Assembly: GCA_028023455.1 (NCBI GenBank)
Contig: JAQFVV010000013.1
Span: forward strand, 5,088,001 to 5,152,000
Origin: Epiperipatus broadwayi
Taxonomy: Eukaryota > Onychophora > Udeonychophora > Euonychophora > Peripatidae
Direction: 5' to 3'
Length of the DNA stretch: 64,000 bases
Below are positions 39,201-54,200 of the stretch, piece after piece (position 1 is the stretch's first letter; each line of letters opens with the position of its first letter). The position numbers were made by a program, and so were the translations under genes. The notes under the pieces are model-generated. The model worked only from the letters and a program-made list of their open reading frames with translations, had not been told where the DNA came from and made no database searches.

Positions 39201-42200
39201 CCGGAATTATCCCATGCATTGCTCTCATTACACGAGTATATATATATATGGTCTAGGGACATTCATCGCCCTGTTTACGACCTGAAACAAAGATGAGAGA
39301 CGACTCGGGCATTCCGATGCACGTCTCTAGATAAAGTTTAATAACATGAAGAGTGGCCTATGCTAACAACGCTATTATAATATTATAAAATTCTTGGATT
39401 TAAAGAATAACTATAAAGCCTTAAATAGTTTAACAAATACGTAATGACATGTTAAAATAATGACCCGTGAGAGATAAAATCATTTATTAAAAGTTAACGC
39501 TATAATTAATGAAGTGTGCATTGCTCCCCCCTCTTGAATCACTATTTTGTTTAAATATAATATATAAATACTAAAATTCATGCACTTAAAAGTGCGAACA
39601 ACAAAATGCAATTTATTCACCAGCCTTTTTGGCGATAATGAATAAAGAAATTAATAAAACCTACGTATACCAATATCCAACCCAGATTGAAAAATATTTA
39701 TACATTTTGTATAATTTTATGGTATAATATTTTAAAAAAAACATATATTCATTTAACAAGAAAAACTCAGACTTACGAACTATTTAGAAATAAGTAAATA
39801 AGAACTCATTAATCCCCCCCCCTTCTAAGTTCGTAAAACCGGGTTTGATTTGCATTTAAAAATAAAAGTTTAGTGAAAAATATAAAAATATCATTTAAAA
39901 TAAATTAGAACCGCACTAAATTATAAAAAAAAGTATGAAGCGTGAGTTGGATTAAATAGTTTACAATAATATTAGTTAGGGTTATAGAGAATCGATACCA
40001 AAGAAATAATTATTAGTTTTAAAGTACTCGCCAATAAGCGAGTTAAAAGAGATTAAATATACAGAAAACATTAATTTAAAGAGAGTTTACAAGTTATAAT
40101 TTAGGTAATACGATTATAATGACTTTGGGCTGGTTACCTCAGCATTCTATGGAATACAGATGAATTTTGTCTATTGGCCTCGGCGGTTCTTTGACGGCAC
40201 GGGCACATTTGAACGGTAGAAGCTACATCATGCACGGCGAAGATTGGAGCTGAAGATGGAGGGGACGGCAGCTGAAACTCCTCAAAAATTACACAGACGT
40301 GAAGTCGGTTAAAGACTATTGTCCTAACTCTCTCTCTTTTTTGGCACAATAGATTTTTGGCCCTATTTATACAAAACTCTAAGGTGTTCAAAGAATATTC
40401 TTTTAATTAAAACTTCTTATCATTAATTAACAGAAATATTTTAGCTATTATTAGTGGAGATGGGATCGTTAGATAACTGTCCAAAAATAATTTCAAATCA
40501 ATTTCCAGATTGGAAATAGATTTGATAAAAAATGTTAATCTCTAATTAAGATCAATTAGCTTTGTTTTTAAATTTTACTTTCATTAACTTTAGTTAAAAA
40601 ATTCTTTTTAAAATCATGAATCCCACCCCTTTAATTATTCTTGGACAACCATCTTCCATCTTGAATATTTTGTGTACTTATATGAAGAAAATATTTATAA
40701 AACAAATGACATATAATTAAGAATAAAATACAAAATTATTTAAAAGATTTGTTTGTGCTTTTATATATATAAAAGCTCCGTTAATATATGTATATATCTG
40801 AGTCGCATCCACAAAAGTCAATGTTTAAAATTAAAGAAAATTTTTAATTGAGATTTATATTTATAAACTTTTATAGAAGCTTCTCAGAAATATACTAGTT
40901 TACATAAATATGATGAAAAAAAACAGTGGGTTAAGTGGTAGAACAGTGGAGCTCGATCTTGGGCTAAGATCGACTGCTACAACGTAAATGATTTTTCTGC
41001 TATATTTAATCCAATTCATTGTTTTGAGAATGACAACATTGTATTAAAGACTTTTTTTTAAAAAAAAACCATCTGTTGTTGTTTTTTATCAATATGTTTA
41101 GTTCAATTAAGGAACAGCTGTAATTTGAACCTTAAATACTTTCTAACTCATTTATACAATAAACTAATGCTGATTTAGTTAATCAATTTTAAGTCTATTA
41201 AAACTCATACTTATCTCTTTTTTAATAAAAAAACACAGCTTCACTACTTCAAAATTAATTTAAATTATTGGGTTTACTTTTTCCAATTCTCTCTTCTGAT
41301 ATGGTCATACCTCCTCTATTATCAGAGTAAATTTTTAAAGACTGGTGTTCTATTTAAAAACAAATTTTACTCCCCACATCGTACACTTTCGTCCTATATG
41401 AAGGATAGATTAAAACTACAATTAAATATTATTGTCATCTATGGAGTGTTGAGCTTTAATTCAATCTTCATTCGTTAAATATGATCTAGAATAGGATAAT
41501 GTGACTAAGCAATGATTCTTTTCCAAGTTCTTTTGTATTGATATTATGTTATTAATTTCTGCTTTTTTTTTTTTAAAGATATTATTCTTGTAAATGTGTT
41601 CCTGAATTTATTTTACTGCAACTCCTCTTTTACTTCTAAAAGAATAGACACTAATCAAAGGTATAGAATCAAAGCTTATATAAATTCTTGAATGTTCATA
41701 TTTTCATTAAATAAAGATTTCATCTTAAAGTAATTCAAGAGAGGATATGTATGTATATATACATTTACATAAATAAAAGCTGTACAAGAGAAGAAATAAT
41801 TATCCCTTATTTATTTTGGGTTCTGAAAATGAAAAAAATAATTCTATTTTTTCTATTAACTCAAGATCTTAAAAGCTACAATAAATAAAATTTAAAAATC
41901 ATTTAATAATTATCAAATAATATATCATGCACAATGTTTGTCTGAAGATTTGTGATGGAGACATTTTACTTGTAGTTATATATTGAACTATTACCGTCAA
42001 CTAGTTGAATTGTTAAGTATTTTTAAAAAATTCAAATTTTATTTATATTTTTCCAAATGTATTCAGCTGTTAGTAATAATCCACAAGTCCAATATTTCAA
42101 AAGTTCTCTTTTTCATGTGTTGCTGCCTTGACTACTGATAAACTATTACAGGAACTGAACTTGTGATCTTTAAATTCTAATTCAACTAGATGATAGAAAT

Positions 42201-45200
42201 AACCCAACATATAATTACACTACATTATAAAGATATACTTTATCAGTTGTATTTATATTTTAGAATATTTAACATTGAATGTCATTAAAAAAAAATTTAA
42301 ACTTTATTTAAATATTCCAAGTTCATTCAACTGTTAGTAATAGCACACAGTTTAATATATGCACAACGTTTTGAGGTATTACTCTCTTCTTTTCTTCATG
42401 TGTTGACCTGAACAATGACAGTACTAGCATAGGAATATAACTAGGAGTTTTAGATTCTTGGATATTGAATTTTAAGATAACACTCTAACTAAGTGAGGGT
42501 CAGACCAGCAACACCTGAAGAAGAGGAGAATAATACCACTCGAAAACTTGTGTGTATACTACCCTGTGTGTTATTACTAAGTTGAATGTAATTGGAAAAT
42601 TTGAATCAAGTTTAAAAATTTTTCTAAAGACATTCAATATTTAATATTAGATAATGGAAATAGATCAATGTATAAATACAACTAAAATGCCATCATCACA
42701 AACAAGCCTTCAGGCAAAGCTAAATATACTTTATCAGTTTAAATTTAAAATTTTTTTAGAAATATTAACTCTTCTATCATGAAGTTTGCAAAATTTAATT
42801 AAATGTATTTCAAAAATCAATATGAAAAAAGTAAATTGATATCAAGTTAAAAAGAAAATCTCTATCTCTTTAGATGATATCCTAATATTAACCAAAATTT
42901 TTACATATTTTAGATTTTTGAATATATTATTTATTGACTTACATCCACTTGGGTGAGGACATCAATGAATCCACAACTGTGATTTGATGAACAACAAAGA
43001 GCCTTGAGTACCCCCAGCCATTCACAGCTGAGAGCATTACAACATGCAGTTAATTCAGCACATAATATGGATAAATCATTCAGCCTGAAAATGTAAAAAG
43101 ATTTTAATTTTTTTTTTTAAAAAAAGGTCAAAAATTTATACTAAATAAAAAAATCTGTATAAATATACAAAAAACAAACAAGCATAATGTACACACAAAA
43201 TTTGCGTATTATATAAGTTCTAGAATATTTTTGAATGGCTGTGTGATATAGATAACTGTTTGAAGATAAAAAAAATAATTGCAAAATATACACACACTAA
43301 ATGAAATTATAATATGTCTATATATATTTTTTCCAAAATTTGATCCATAATAAATTTGATACATTTTTCGATGGATATATTTAATGTGTGGAGTTATCCA
43401 TTTATAATTAGTTAATTAGAAAGCACTTTACCTAGAACAGTAGCTAATGAGAGCCAACTGCTCCAGGCCAAGAGCTAAAGTAAAACTATTAGGCTGATTG
43501 CTCTTTTTAAATATAATCAGCTTGACAGTTTTACTTTAGCTCTTGGTCTGAGGCAGTTGACTTTCATTAGCTATTGTAGTGCTTTCTAAATAACTGATTA
43601 TAAATGGATAACTCCACACATTAAAATAAAATAAATTTCTTTTTCAGTTTTATATCAATCACCATTTACAATTACATTTAACATTAATGACATATACATT
43701 TTCTAATTTCAGAAGCCACAATGTAATTATTAAGAAAAATCAAGAGATATTAAGTGGGAATGGGAATTAGATTGCTTTGAATAGCAAGAGTGAAGATAAG
43801 AATAAAACAATGCAAATTCAGTACCTCCAATTAGCTACAAATTGTTTATAGGATTTTGGTTTAATTTTATGATTGCTAGTCCAAAAATATATAGAATGGC
43901 AAAGCTAATATTAGTACTATATAATTATTAGCTTCGGTTCATTATTTTAAATGGTTTGAATTTTCAATTCATTAATCTGATTAGCAAATATAAAAGATGG
44001 CTATTGAGTAGAGAATAATTTAAATTCTGTTATTCACCTACCAAAGCACAGAAGTCTGATTGACACTACTATTTAATATCCATTGATTTTACCCAATGCT
44101 TAAACAGCAGCTTCTGAAGTTAAAAAAGAAATATGTTGCTAGTGAAATATAAAAGTTGAAAAACAAGAATACAGATAAAATAAAAAAAAAAAAAATTAAA
44201 TACAAAAAAAAAATTAAGACATGATGATAATCTAATAGGACTAAATAACTAAGAGATAGATATTTAAAAACCCAGAGGATATTCAAATGAAATAAAGAAT
44301 TTAACATAATATACACACATATACATTTAAAAAAAGGACAGTATGGGGAATAGACTAGCAAAAAAATTAAAAATAGAGTAGTTACTTAGACAAAATTCAG
44401 AAGTATAATATCCTTTCTAGAAGCATAACATAAAAGAAACATTATTTTGTTTCAATGCTATTTTTCATTAATAATGTTTCATAAAAACAGGATCACTTCA
44501 ACAAAATAATCTAGTAAAAAAAAATGAAAATTGCTAACTTCACAAACGATTTTGTAAAAATGATATTAAAATCAGTAATTTTAATACTCCTAGAAGAATT
44601 AAAAAATGACTATCTAAATTTTTTTTAAAAAAAAAGACTAATGCTCAATTATTAACCAATGAAAATAATAAAAATAAAATAAATAATCAACCCACCTATC
44701 AGGATCCGGTCCATTACAAACATGAATAATAGCGTTCACTACCAGGCTGTATCTGCTGGGATGGCTATCATTCAATTGCTTTAGCAGTTGAGTCTCCAAT
44801 TTTAATCTTAGATAAAAGAAGAATTACTTTTGTAAAATACCAAAAGGTTATTTACAATTAAAATTGTTTGATACAAAATCAAAAAAAAAAAAATCCAGAT
44901 TTTTTTTTTTATTACAAAAATATTTCAAGAGCACTATCAAACCTCTATTACCTATCTCTATTTCTTTCGTTGCAGAAATAACAATATAAGTAATGAATTT
45001 AATCAACAAAGATTCCATGGCAAGGCAATAACTGGCAAAAATATAGATATACTGCCACTCAGACTCCATTAATTATATTCATTGCTTACATTGTTGTTTC
45101 TGAGGTTGAAAGAAAGATGATATCAGTGTTAATTAATGAAAGTTGTAGAGAAAGTCAAAATATAAAAGCAGTTGAGAATTACAAAAAAATGGACTATGCA

Positions 45201-48200
45201 CCATTAAGTAATTTAAATCTGTTTTCATTCAGAAATGCATATCATAACAAACCCACATTACTTTTATTATGAGTGGACCAAAACTTATTTTAACATATTA
45301 TTTTAGTAAGTTATATTTATTAATTATTTTACTATTAATTAATCAAATAATTATAAAAACTAAAAAGAAATTCAAAGAAACAATGATATATATATTTTAT
45401 TATTTTTTATTATAGAAGACTGTTTTTTCATTAAGCATGAAAAATCAAATCCTCATCCTCTGGATAATAACTTAGCTTAAAAGAACACTACGACTGGTTT
45501 AATATTCACTTCATATCATTAAACGTTTTTACACTTCCACAAGATTGTCTACCACATTTCCTAATTGTTTTACATTTACAAGAGTAGTACTTACTACTTT
45601 GAAAAAATTCTATTTAGTTTATTAAGTGTTTACTGAGCCTATACCAGCTTATGGCCCATGTCAGTCAGATATGTTTTGCTTACTTAGTTCTAATTTATCA
45701 TTTAAAGTAATAAATCCGAGCAAAAGAAATATTGTTTCAAAAATGTTTAAATATAAGGAAATGCATTACACCATATTTTTTTCATATTTAATGAATAGTT
45801 CATTTTCAGGCACTTTTGAACATTAAACTTATATGAATCAATTTTTTTATGATCTTAGAAACAATGTTTAGTCTATGAATAAAATTCTTACATAAAATTT
45901 ATTTATATATATAAAAGTACTGTAAATATTTTTGAATTGAATGCAAAAAAGAATTATTTCTCATTTTATAAGAAAAATAAATATTTTTGTAAAGTAGTTT
46001 ATTTTATATTTTTTTGTTTTCAAATTTTATTCATGTTAACATGTAATGATGAATTTTCTTTTTTGTAAAAAACAAAACAAAAACGTAACTATTTTATAAT
46101 TAGTTGCTGAATAACCCAACATTGGCCTGATTATTATTTTCTCTTTATCACAATTACTAGATATAGGCACCATACATAATATTTAATAAGTTTTGGAAAT
46201 TGACATTTATATATATGAATACTATAAATAGATTGGCAACTGAGTGTTAATGTTTACTATAAAAAAGCATGTGCATATAATCTAAAAGCAATGGTGTTAT
46301 AGCAGAATCTATTACTGGTAATGTTACTATATACTATTATTATTTTTTACTACAACGATATAAGTTCTGACATAGTTATATGATTAATAAAACTTTTTAA
46401 GATTAATTTACAACTTTTAATAGAAGATTAATACAAAATAAGAATGCAATCAACTAATAGTTTGAAACTACCGCATTGAATTCCAGTAAATCCCTTGATG
46501 AGAATATTAAATCATAAAATTCTTGTTTTCTTCATAAATTATTTTATTACTGAAAATATTTATCACTAAGTACTGTTAAATTCATGCTGTTATTAACAGA
46601 AAGTCTCTACTTGACAATTCATTTCACAATAAAGTTATATTTCTAAACACTCACAATATGTGCATGCAATTTTTATGTAAAAAAAAAAAAATTAGTAAAT
46701 TAATAAATATTTTTTAAATGATGATAAATTTTTTCAGAACCACAAATATATATATATAAATAATAATTTAATTCATTTTTGCTATTTCCTAACAGTTAAA
46801 GCAAAAAGAATGAAGAAAACAGAGACAAACAATTTAACTATTAACAAGATATCATAAAGAAGCCTATAGAGATTCCAAACAGGAGATAGATTTACCAAGG
46901 GCTTTCTGCCTCTGTAGCCATAAATCCAACAGCCATTAACTACATAGTTCATAGTTTATATTTGGCCATATTTACAAAGATCAGTAATTGAAAATTTCCA
47001 TTTATGAAGAAGAGCACAACAATCATGAATTGTCCTGAATTTGCTGATGACACCCCAGTTGTATCTAGGAAAACTAAATCCAACTGACTTTATTATTGGA
47101 TCAGGAAAAAGAAATTTATTTGGAATGTCATAAGAATTCCATTTTTTATGTCATAATTCTTTAATTAAAGATTTTTGAGTGAACATCCAAAAAGGGGATC
47201 TTGATTTGAGTTGAACCTTAGGAGGTGTGATATACTAATTAAAACCTGATTCGAGATACTACCCATAACAATGGATACATTTATGTTAAATAATTATTTG
47301 CTAGAGAACGACTGTAAAATTATTAGAACAAACAACAATAATAATTGTTGGAGTATTTGTTGTTACTAATATATTTACGTGCTCGCATGATATAATATAT
47401 ATGTATACGGAATTATTAACTTGAAAGCTTACGCAGGAACTATCTGCTAGTAGTATTAATTAATTGTGAAGTAGAGTGAACATTAATTAGTATAGAGCCA
47501 GTTGGATATTTTAAAGGTTGGCGATAAATACTGATTAACCTCGGTGGTTAAACAAACTAGGAGGTGAAATTACATCTCAAATTATTGGAAAATCCAATCT
47601 AGTTAACAGTTTTTTATACACTTTCTGTGAGACAATATCTGTTCTGATACCTGGTAAAGTGATATGTGAAAGAACAGAAAGCCATTACAAAAAAGATTTA
47701 AGTTTGCCAGTGATATTTCTCATGATAACATTTAATTGAGTATCCAAAAGTTTAGGGTTAGAACCTTTTCTCCAAACAGGGCACAATATTCACCAGATGA
47801 AAATCCTAATGCTAAAAAAAACTGTCTGTAAAGTATTTGCATCACAATCCCAAGTAGCCAAAGAGGTTATTCCTAGAAATTAATTTTGATCTAACTGTAA
47901 AATATTCAATTTATATTTGATAAATTTTAGTTATAGTGCTGCAAAATGAATTGATAAAAGAAATATTTAATTAAACTAAATTTAAAAATAAAAGCTTTGA
48001 ATAAAGACAAACAAAATAAATGTATATATTAATTGTATAGATCTTAAAGCTTAGATTATATGGAAATAAATTCCTAAGATAAACCAGGAATAAGTATGCA
48101 TAATTAAAAGGTTTAGAGAACTTTCAGGCTGTAACAAACTTTAAATCTAATAATTAAATTGTTTAAGCAGAATTAATTAAAGTAAAAGTCAAATTACTCC

Positions 48201-51200
48201 AGAAAAAATAAGAAAATAAAAGAGGAGGATATAAAAAGCTAGTGAAAAAGGATCATGAGCACTTTTGGGGGTGCAGCCTGTTGCTGAATCCACGAGTTGA
48301 AGTTGCATTGAAGATCATCATTGTTGGACTTCATTCCCAAGATCTCGGCTACTGTAGGTAACCAAGCCAATTAGGAATTTTAGCAGACCATCCCGGTCTT
48401 ATTATTATTTTATAAAATGCCTCAAGAGACACATCAATGGTTTTGTTTTGTTAGAAGACTATAGACTGTAGTGAAGATAAAGTATATTGTTGCTTACCTA
48501 AATTGTAGTAACATTTTATTCATTATTTAACTTGACGAGTTATGCTCACACAAGTGCAGACTAATATGTATATTGAAGATTTGATTAGTAATTGTTTAAT
48601 TGTTAATAAATTGTCTTACTACTACTATAAATATGTTATTTTCTGTTAACATTAATTATATATTCATGTTTGCTGTCCGCCCAATCACAGTCAGGAACAC
48701 AGCACTAACTTTAAATAAAATGAAGAAAATAAGTTAGACTACGATCCAAGGTCACTCCTAAGTAGTATGAAATAGGATCAAAATTTCAGACTATTATTGC
48801 AAAAGGTTATATTCAGATTATACAATGATTCCCTGTTGTTTAAATGAAAAGTTGAATATACTAACTTCACTGGATAAGGAATAAGAGCCCAATCTCTGAA
48901 AATCATTTTCAATTTTTTTACTGAGAGACTTTCTAATCTAGAAAGGGATTTCTTCTGAGAAGTCAAAGCAATATTGCCAGCAAAGATGGATATATTAAAT
49001 AAAGTATGTGAAAAAACTGCTCTGTAGTAGCACATTCTGTACATTTTTTTTATCTACTATGATGATCATTTAGTATTATATGATTTTTTTTAATTAAAGA
49101 GCATTTTATCCAAGTAAATTAATGGTTTTTCTACATTTAAGAATTTTAGAAACTTTTAGAAAATTACTTTTCCAAACAGAATCATAAACTGAGATTAGAT
49201 CAATAAAGATAGCAAGTTTTTAATTTACCTTGAAAGCCTTCAACAGCTTTCTGATCTAAAATTAGCCTGCCCTATATGAAGATAACTCTCAACTACTGGA
49301 AAATTCTTGTTAATATGATCCTTTCAAAAAGCTTCTAGGGAATATATACTGATATTAATCAATCATTTTTTTGTATCACTGTTTTTTTGTTTGGTTTTAA
49401 GACTGCTGTAGTTTTGCTTGTATGCCAAATTTTAATAATACTTTTTGTATGAATAATGTTACTGAATAAATATGCTAATCATGCTTTAACTTGCTCCTGA
49501 TATATTTCACTATATCTATATAATCAAAAAAGAGCAAATTAAAATATTAATAGAAATCCTAATATAGACTAATATAATCTATGTAAAACTCATTACCTTC
49601 TTTATTAATTCCATTAATATCATCAGTAAATAATATTTAAATCTTCTATTATGACAATTATTTGCTGAATTACGAGTTGAATAATTTTGAACAGATACGC
49701 GATATTTTCAGTATAATGTAAAAAAAATGTGCTGGTCAGATTCAATGAAATTTATTTTCAAAATAAAACACACCAGATACAGTTTTTCAATAGTTCTTTC
49801 TTCATTTTTTTTTATCTGTGAAAATGACAATTTTATAGTCATTGTATTTATCTAACTTTTTTTGAAGTGATGTCTTAAATTTGCAATATGAAGACAAATG
49901 AAAATAGTATACTACCAATCCATGTGATCAATAAGACTATAAAGGCAATATTGTTAATCCAACTGTTTGGTATTATGAATTTTGAAGACTATGTATAATA
50001 AATAAAAAAATACTAGAAATTATGTATTTTGTGTGAAAGAATTTTGCTTTGATAGGTCTAGCATGCTCTCGGAATTGAGTACCATATGAATGACTTTAAT
50101 TTAGAAAGATATGGTGGTCTATCAAAAGCATGCTGTGCGTATCAAGATGGGATTTTATCTCACAAAATATATGATATCAAGTTTGTGTAGTTATTATATA
50201 TATATATTACTGCAGTTTTTATTAATTATATACATATATATAAATTTCAAGTTAAACATGTGACTTTGAAATTATTAACTTTATTCATTGCTATTTGTAA
50301 TTTATATTTTGAAAAAATAAATTAAAAATCATATTTTAAAAATTTTAATATTAAATATGTGAAAGAGATGTTTTCTTGCTAAAATAATGTTTCTATTATC
50401 ATTTTGTTTGTTTGCAAAATGTACTCTTTATTTTTGTTTTTCCAACTCATTATTTTATAGTGGAGATGAGGGGAGGGAAAGGAATCATGAAATATACTTA
50501 GTTTAGGTCAACTTTAAATCCCACTTGTTCAAACAATAACAACTTCAATTAATACCTATATATTTTTTTCTTTATTTTTTGATCTAATTGTTTTTAATAC
50601 TAAAAAACATATATATATATATAAATAAAAAAATAAATTGGAGTTTGTGGTTTAAAATATTCCTATGTAACTTACGCATTGGGGGACAAAATTATTATCT
50701 ATCCAGGTCAGAAATATGTAAATATATAATTTTTTTCTTTTAAATAATAATAAAAAAAAATCAATACAAAAAAAAAAAGGTACCGATACATTTTTTTTAA
50801 AAAAAAAAAGTAAAATATTGTTATTCATTGCAAATATATTAATTACTTTAAAAAAAAATAATAATATAATAATGTAATTTAAAAGAATGGTCTGTGTATT
50901 GTTTATTTATTAAAATATTAAAGAAAATGTAATGGCCCAGTAACATTATATCGCTGTGTTTTGTTGGAGGAACAACACCATCAAGCGGGATGGATTGTCA
51001 AATGTATCAGTACCAAAAAAAAATCCCCTATAAATATGTATTGTCAACATTATAGTTATTTAAATGCAATATTGTAATCAGAACTATTGATAAAGATCAA
51101 TATTATTTTGTGTGCAAAAGTGAATATTTTTTTTAAAAAATTACATATTGATTATTGTTGTATTATTCACAATTTCTTAATGAAATTGAGGATATTTAAA

Positions 51201-54200
51201 AATTACAATTTACTTTGAGTACGTTGTATTGATGTAATGGAATATGATAAAATATTGAATGGAGAATTAGTTATATATCTCAATTGTAATAAATAATACA
51301 TATTTGCTTTACAAAAATAAAAGATTTTTCCTAATGTAAGAAAAGCAAAAACAAGTTTGAGTTCATCATTATCTACAGGTTTTATTCGATCTCTATAAGT
51401 ACATTGTTCACAATTCTGCTCTAATGACAATTTTTCTCAGATTGGCAACCTGATCAGCAGTGACAATAGTGGTGCTTTTAGATATATTTTTACATCCACC
51501 AAGCTTTTGTAAAAGAGCCCACTTCTTATGATTAGAAGTTGAAAAGTTTTGTTTCTCCACTGGGTCTCTTCACATTTTTTCCTGGCTTCATGCAATGATT
51601 TTATAAATTTATCAGTAATTTCTATATCTTTGGCAAATATTGTGTAAAGAGTATTGCTACTTTTATTCCAACCTGGAATGAATTGCTTACTATATCCACG
51701 AGGGATGGACTATCAGATAGCAAGAGTGAATTGGAGATATTATATTAATATTTTGTTCAAGATATCCAATATATTGATTCCAATTAGCTTTACTTAAATA
51801 CCATCATAGGAATATTATTCTTCACATTTAAATAGTGATAAACAGAGCAGCCAAAATTTCAAAAAATATTAATCACAACAAATAATTTGCCAAGGGCTTT
51901 CGGTACAATATATCAGAATTATGGTGACATGTTGGAACTGAATGGTTAATATTCCAGTGCATGCTCAGTGGAACACTAATGTTACGCTGATTGATAACAT
52001 TTTTAGACTTCGCAACAAACCAAGGCTCTTTCAATTTCTTTCTATCATTTGATTCATTGCACACAGTAATAATATTTTGAGGATAAAACTCATGTCCACA
52101 ACTATTTTCGTAACTAGAAAAAACAGAATGTAGATTCCAAGAGCGATTATATTTGGTTTATGTTGACTATTGGGAAAATGATTTAATATCAGTAGTTAAG
52201 CAGATAATAAACCATTTTTTATAAAGGAAACATAAATCAGGAGTTTATTAGACTAATAAAAATTATTAATATATTTTTATTAAGTGATTTGTGTCAAAGT
52301 TGTGAGGGAAACACGTTTGACACATCAATTAAACTGCAGTCAGTTGCTACCTATATATATATAAACTGAACATTAATAAAGATATATATAAGAGATTGTG
52401 GTCTGGGTCAAATGATGAATGCTGGTTCAACTCGAAATGTGCATCTTGGGGATCATAATTCTTTTTCACATACTTTGGTCATATGTTTATGATTACATCC
52501 ACAAAGTGTTAAAAGCATATAGAAACTGGTCTCTTGCGTGAGAGTTGTGCACTACAGAAATATTATTGGATAATCTCTAGTCTAATGAATGACTAATAAA
52601 AATTATTAATATAAATCAGGTATAGGAAAAACTGGAAGTAGAGGATAGGGTCAATTATATTGGAAGATTTGTAAACATTATATACATAAAAACTATCAAT
52701 CTAAATAGTAATTACAATACCATTTGAACTATCTTCAATAGAAATTATTTGCTTTATGAAATTATTAAAAACAAAAGTAGCCAGAATGTATTTTATCATT
52801 AATCAATACAAATATAAGAATTTTAAGAAGATAAGCATTATCAAAAGAATGACAAGTCTCTTGAAGTTCATTTACATCAATTCTATGCTGAACACTTATA
52901 TTTATTGAGGATCTTCATATACTCTCAATGTTAAATTGAAATAATCTTACAGTGTTTCCTACATGTAGAAAAAAGTCACTCTCTACAAAGTATACCTAGT
53001 ACTGAGATATTCCAAAGTTCTCAACATCATGTAGCTATAGTTTATTTCAAAAGCTAACCCTCATCTCTGTAGTCCATGTACAACTATCCCTATAAAACTT
53101 AAATATATTAATAGTTTTATTGTGTATTATTATGATATGCTGTGTAAGTCTAGTTCAACATGGAAACGTTAGTTTCACATTATGTGAAAGATGAACTACA
53201 GGGAGACTGTCATCCATCCACCTCAACACAATAGTTTGAAATATACTTGGAAGACTTAATATTCTTTTTGAATGAAATACTTTTTAAAAAAAAAAATGTT
53301 TAAATCAATATATCTTTTAATGATTATAAAATCATAATTATGAAACGGGGATTCAAAAATGAAGAGAAGGCCACAAGCAATTCTAAGAGATATGGACAAA
53401 AATGTGTTAGTAATAACAAGTATATAAAAAAATAAAGGATTCTAGACCAAATATGTATTATACATTACTGGAAAAAGTAAAAAATTATTAAAAAATGGAT
53501 TGAATATATAGAAAAAGATGCAAATATAACTGACAAATTGTGGCAATTCTCAACTAAATACCACGAGAAAAGAAGCATCACGGAATAATGAAATACTTTA
53601 TTGGAATATTATTGCAGATAAGCATCAGATAGACATTCCATTGGGGCAAAGATGAATGTAAAATTTTATTATTTCTTTCTGTTTAAGGCTGATTTCAGAT
53701 TTTATATTATTTCAAAATTAGATTACAGTCTTTATTATGAAAACATATTAATATTTAACTTGTGGTTATATATTAGATTATTTCTATCATCTAGTTAAAT
53801 TATTAAATATTTTTAGAATTTATTCAACTGATATTAATTATACATAGATTAGTATATTTTGAATGGCATTATTCTCTTTCCTTCATCAAGTGTTGCTAAA
53901 CTAACGAATGATAGCTAGCACAAAAATTGGTACTAGTGACTTTTAAATTTGTGAATAATGAATTTCTGTCAAAAGCAACAGTTAACAGAAATTTTATATA
54001 CATATCTATGAGGGTTCTCCTGATTCTCCATTATTTTCTTTTTAAAAACATGCTTAAAAATAGTTTCCAAATATAATGGATTATCACAGCAGGCTGACTT
54101 ATGAGGTTATTTACCATTGTGTTCTATATTAATCTGTATATTCTTACTAAAAGTTGAATGCATTTAGAAAAATATAAATAAAGTTTGAATTTTTCTAACA

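Larger units (their letters stand above)
36500..40410. other. Unclassified inserted segment with distinct composition
   Basis: From about 36500 to 40400 the sequence has fewer homopolymer runs and more GC-bearing words than the intron either side (for example GGCCGGGTCGTAGCC near 37110 and CCCCCCCCTTC near 39820). A minus-strand TATA box near the right edge suggests an LTR-like promoter. No pol or gag motif and no terminal repeats were found. It may be a non-coding LTR or a very old insertion. Confidence 0.4.
41935..42725. repeat. Foldback cluster carrying two opposed hammerhead motifs
   Basis: There are two adjoining inverted-repeat structures. In the first (about 41940-42225), TTGTAGTTATATATTGAACT returns inverted at about 42225-42205. 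In the second (about 42290-42720), the left arm CATTCAACTGTTAGTAATAG faces the inverted TTATTACTAAGTTGAATG. The outer end AAGCCTTCAGGCAAAG at 42705 matches, inverted, the CTGAAG-TTTGTGATG start at 41942. The same ends recur at 53.7-54.3 kb and 55.9-56.3 kb. Confidence 0.75.
46850..51800 (-). pseudogene. jockey-type LINE ORF2 relic, interrupted
   Basis: The minus strand, read from 51800 down, gives [12 protein letters not shown] and [16 protein letters not shown], then [26 protein letters not shown], the linker before RT. Further down are [22 protein letters not shown] and [11 protein letters not shown] (about 49190-49440), CRKTINLL, and [19 protein letters not shown] (48780-49040). [18 protein letters not shown] with WLSVLSHI follows (about 47560-47860), then [11 protein letters not shown] and the cysteine/histidine tail [18 protein letters not shown] (46850-47240). 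The order is that of jockey-clade ORF2. Insertions or replaced sequence break it at about 47240-47560, 47900-48770 and 49500-51200. The YADD catalytic box is missing. Confidence 0.85.

Noticed and set aside
40917-40985. CGATCTTGGGCTAAGATCG hairpin with a tRNA-like leader
   Set aside because: The hairpin is real but short. It does not fold as a tRNA and shows no ribozyme core.
44089-44361. 90-codon minus-strand ORF
   Set aside because: It is a Phe/Leu/Ile-rich translation of A/T tracts with no domain. It is a chance frame.
53150-53190. GGAAACGTTAG string resembling the 3' half of a Penelope hammerhead
   Set aside because: No CUGANGA core, stem I or stem II could be found at the required distance.
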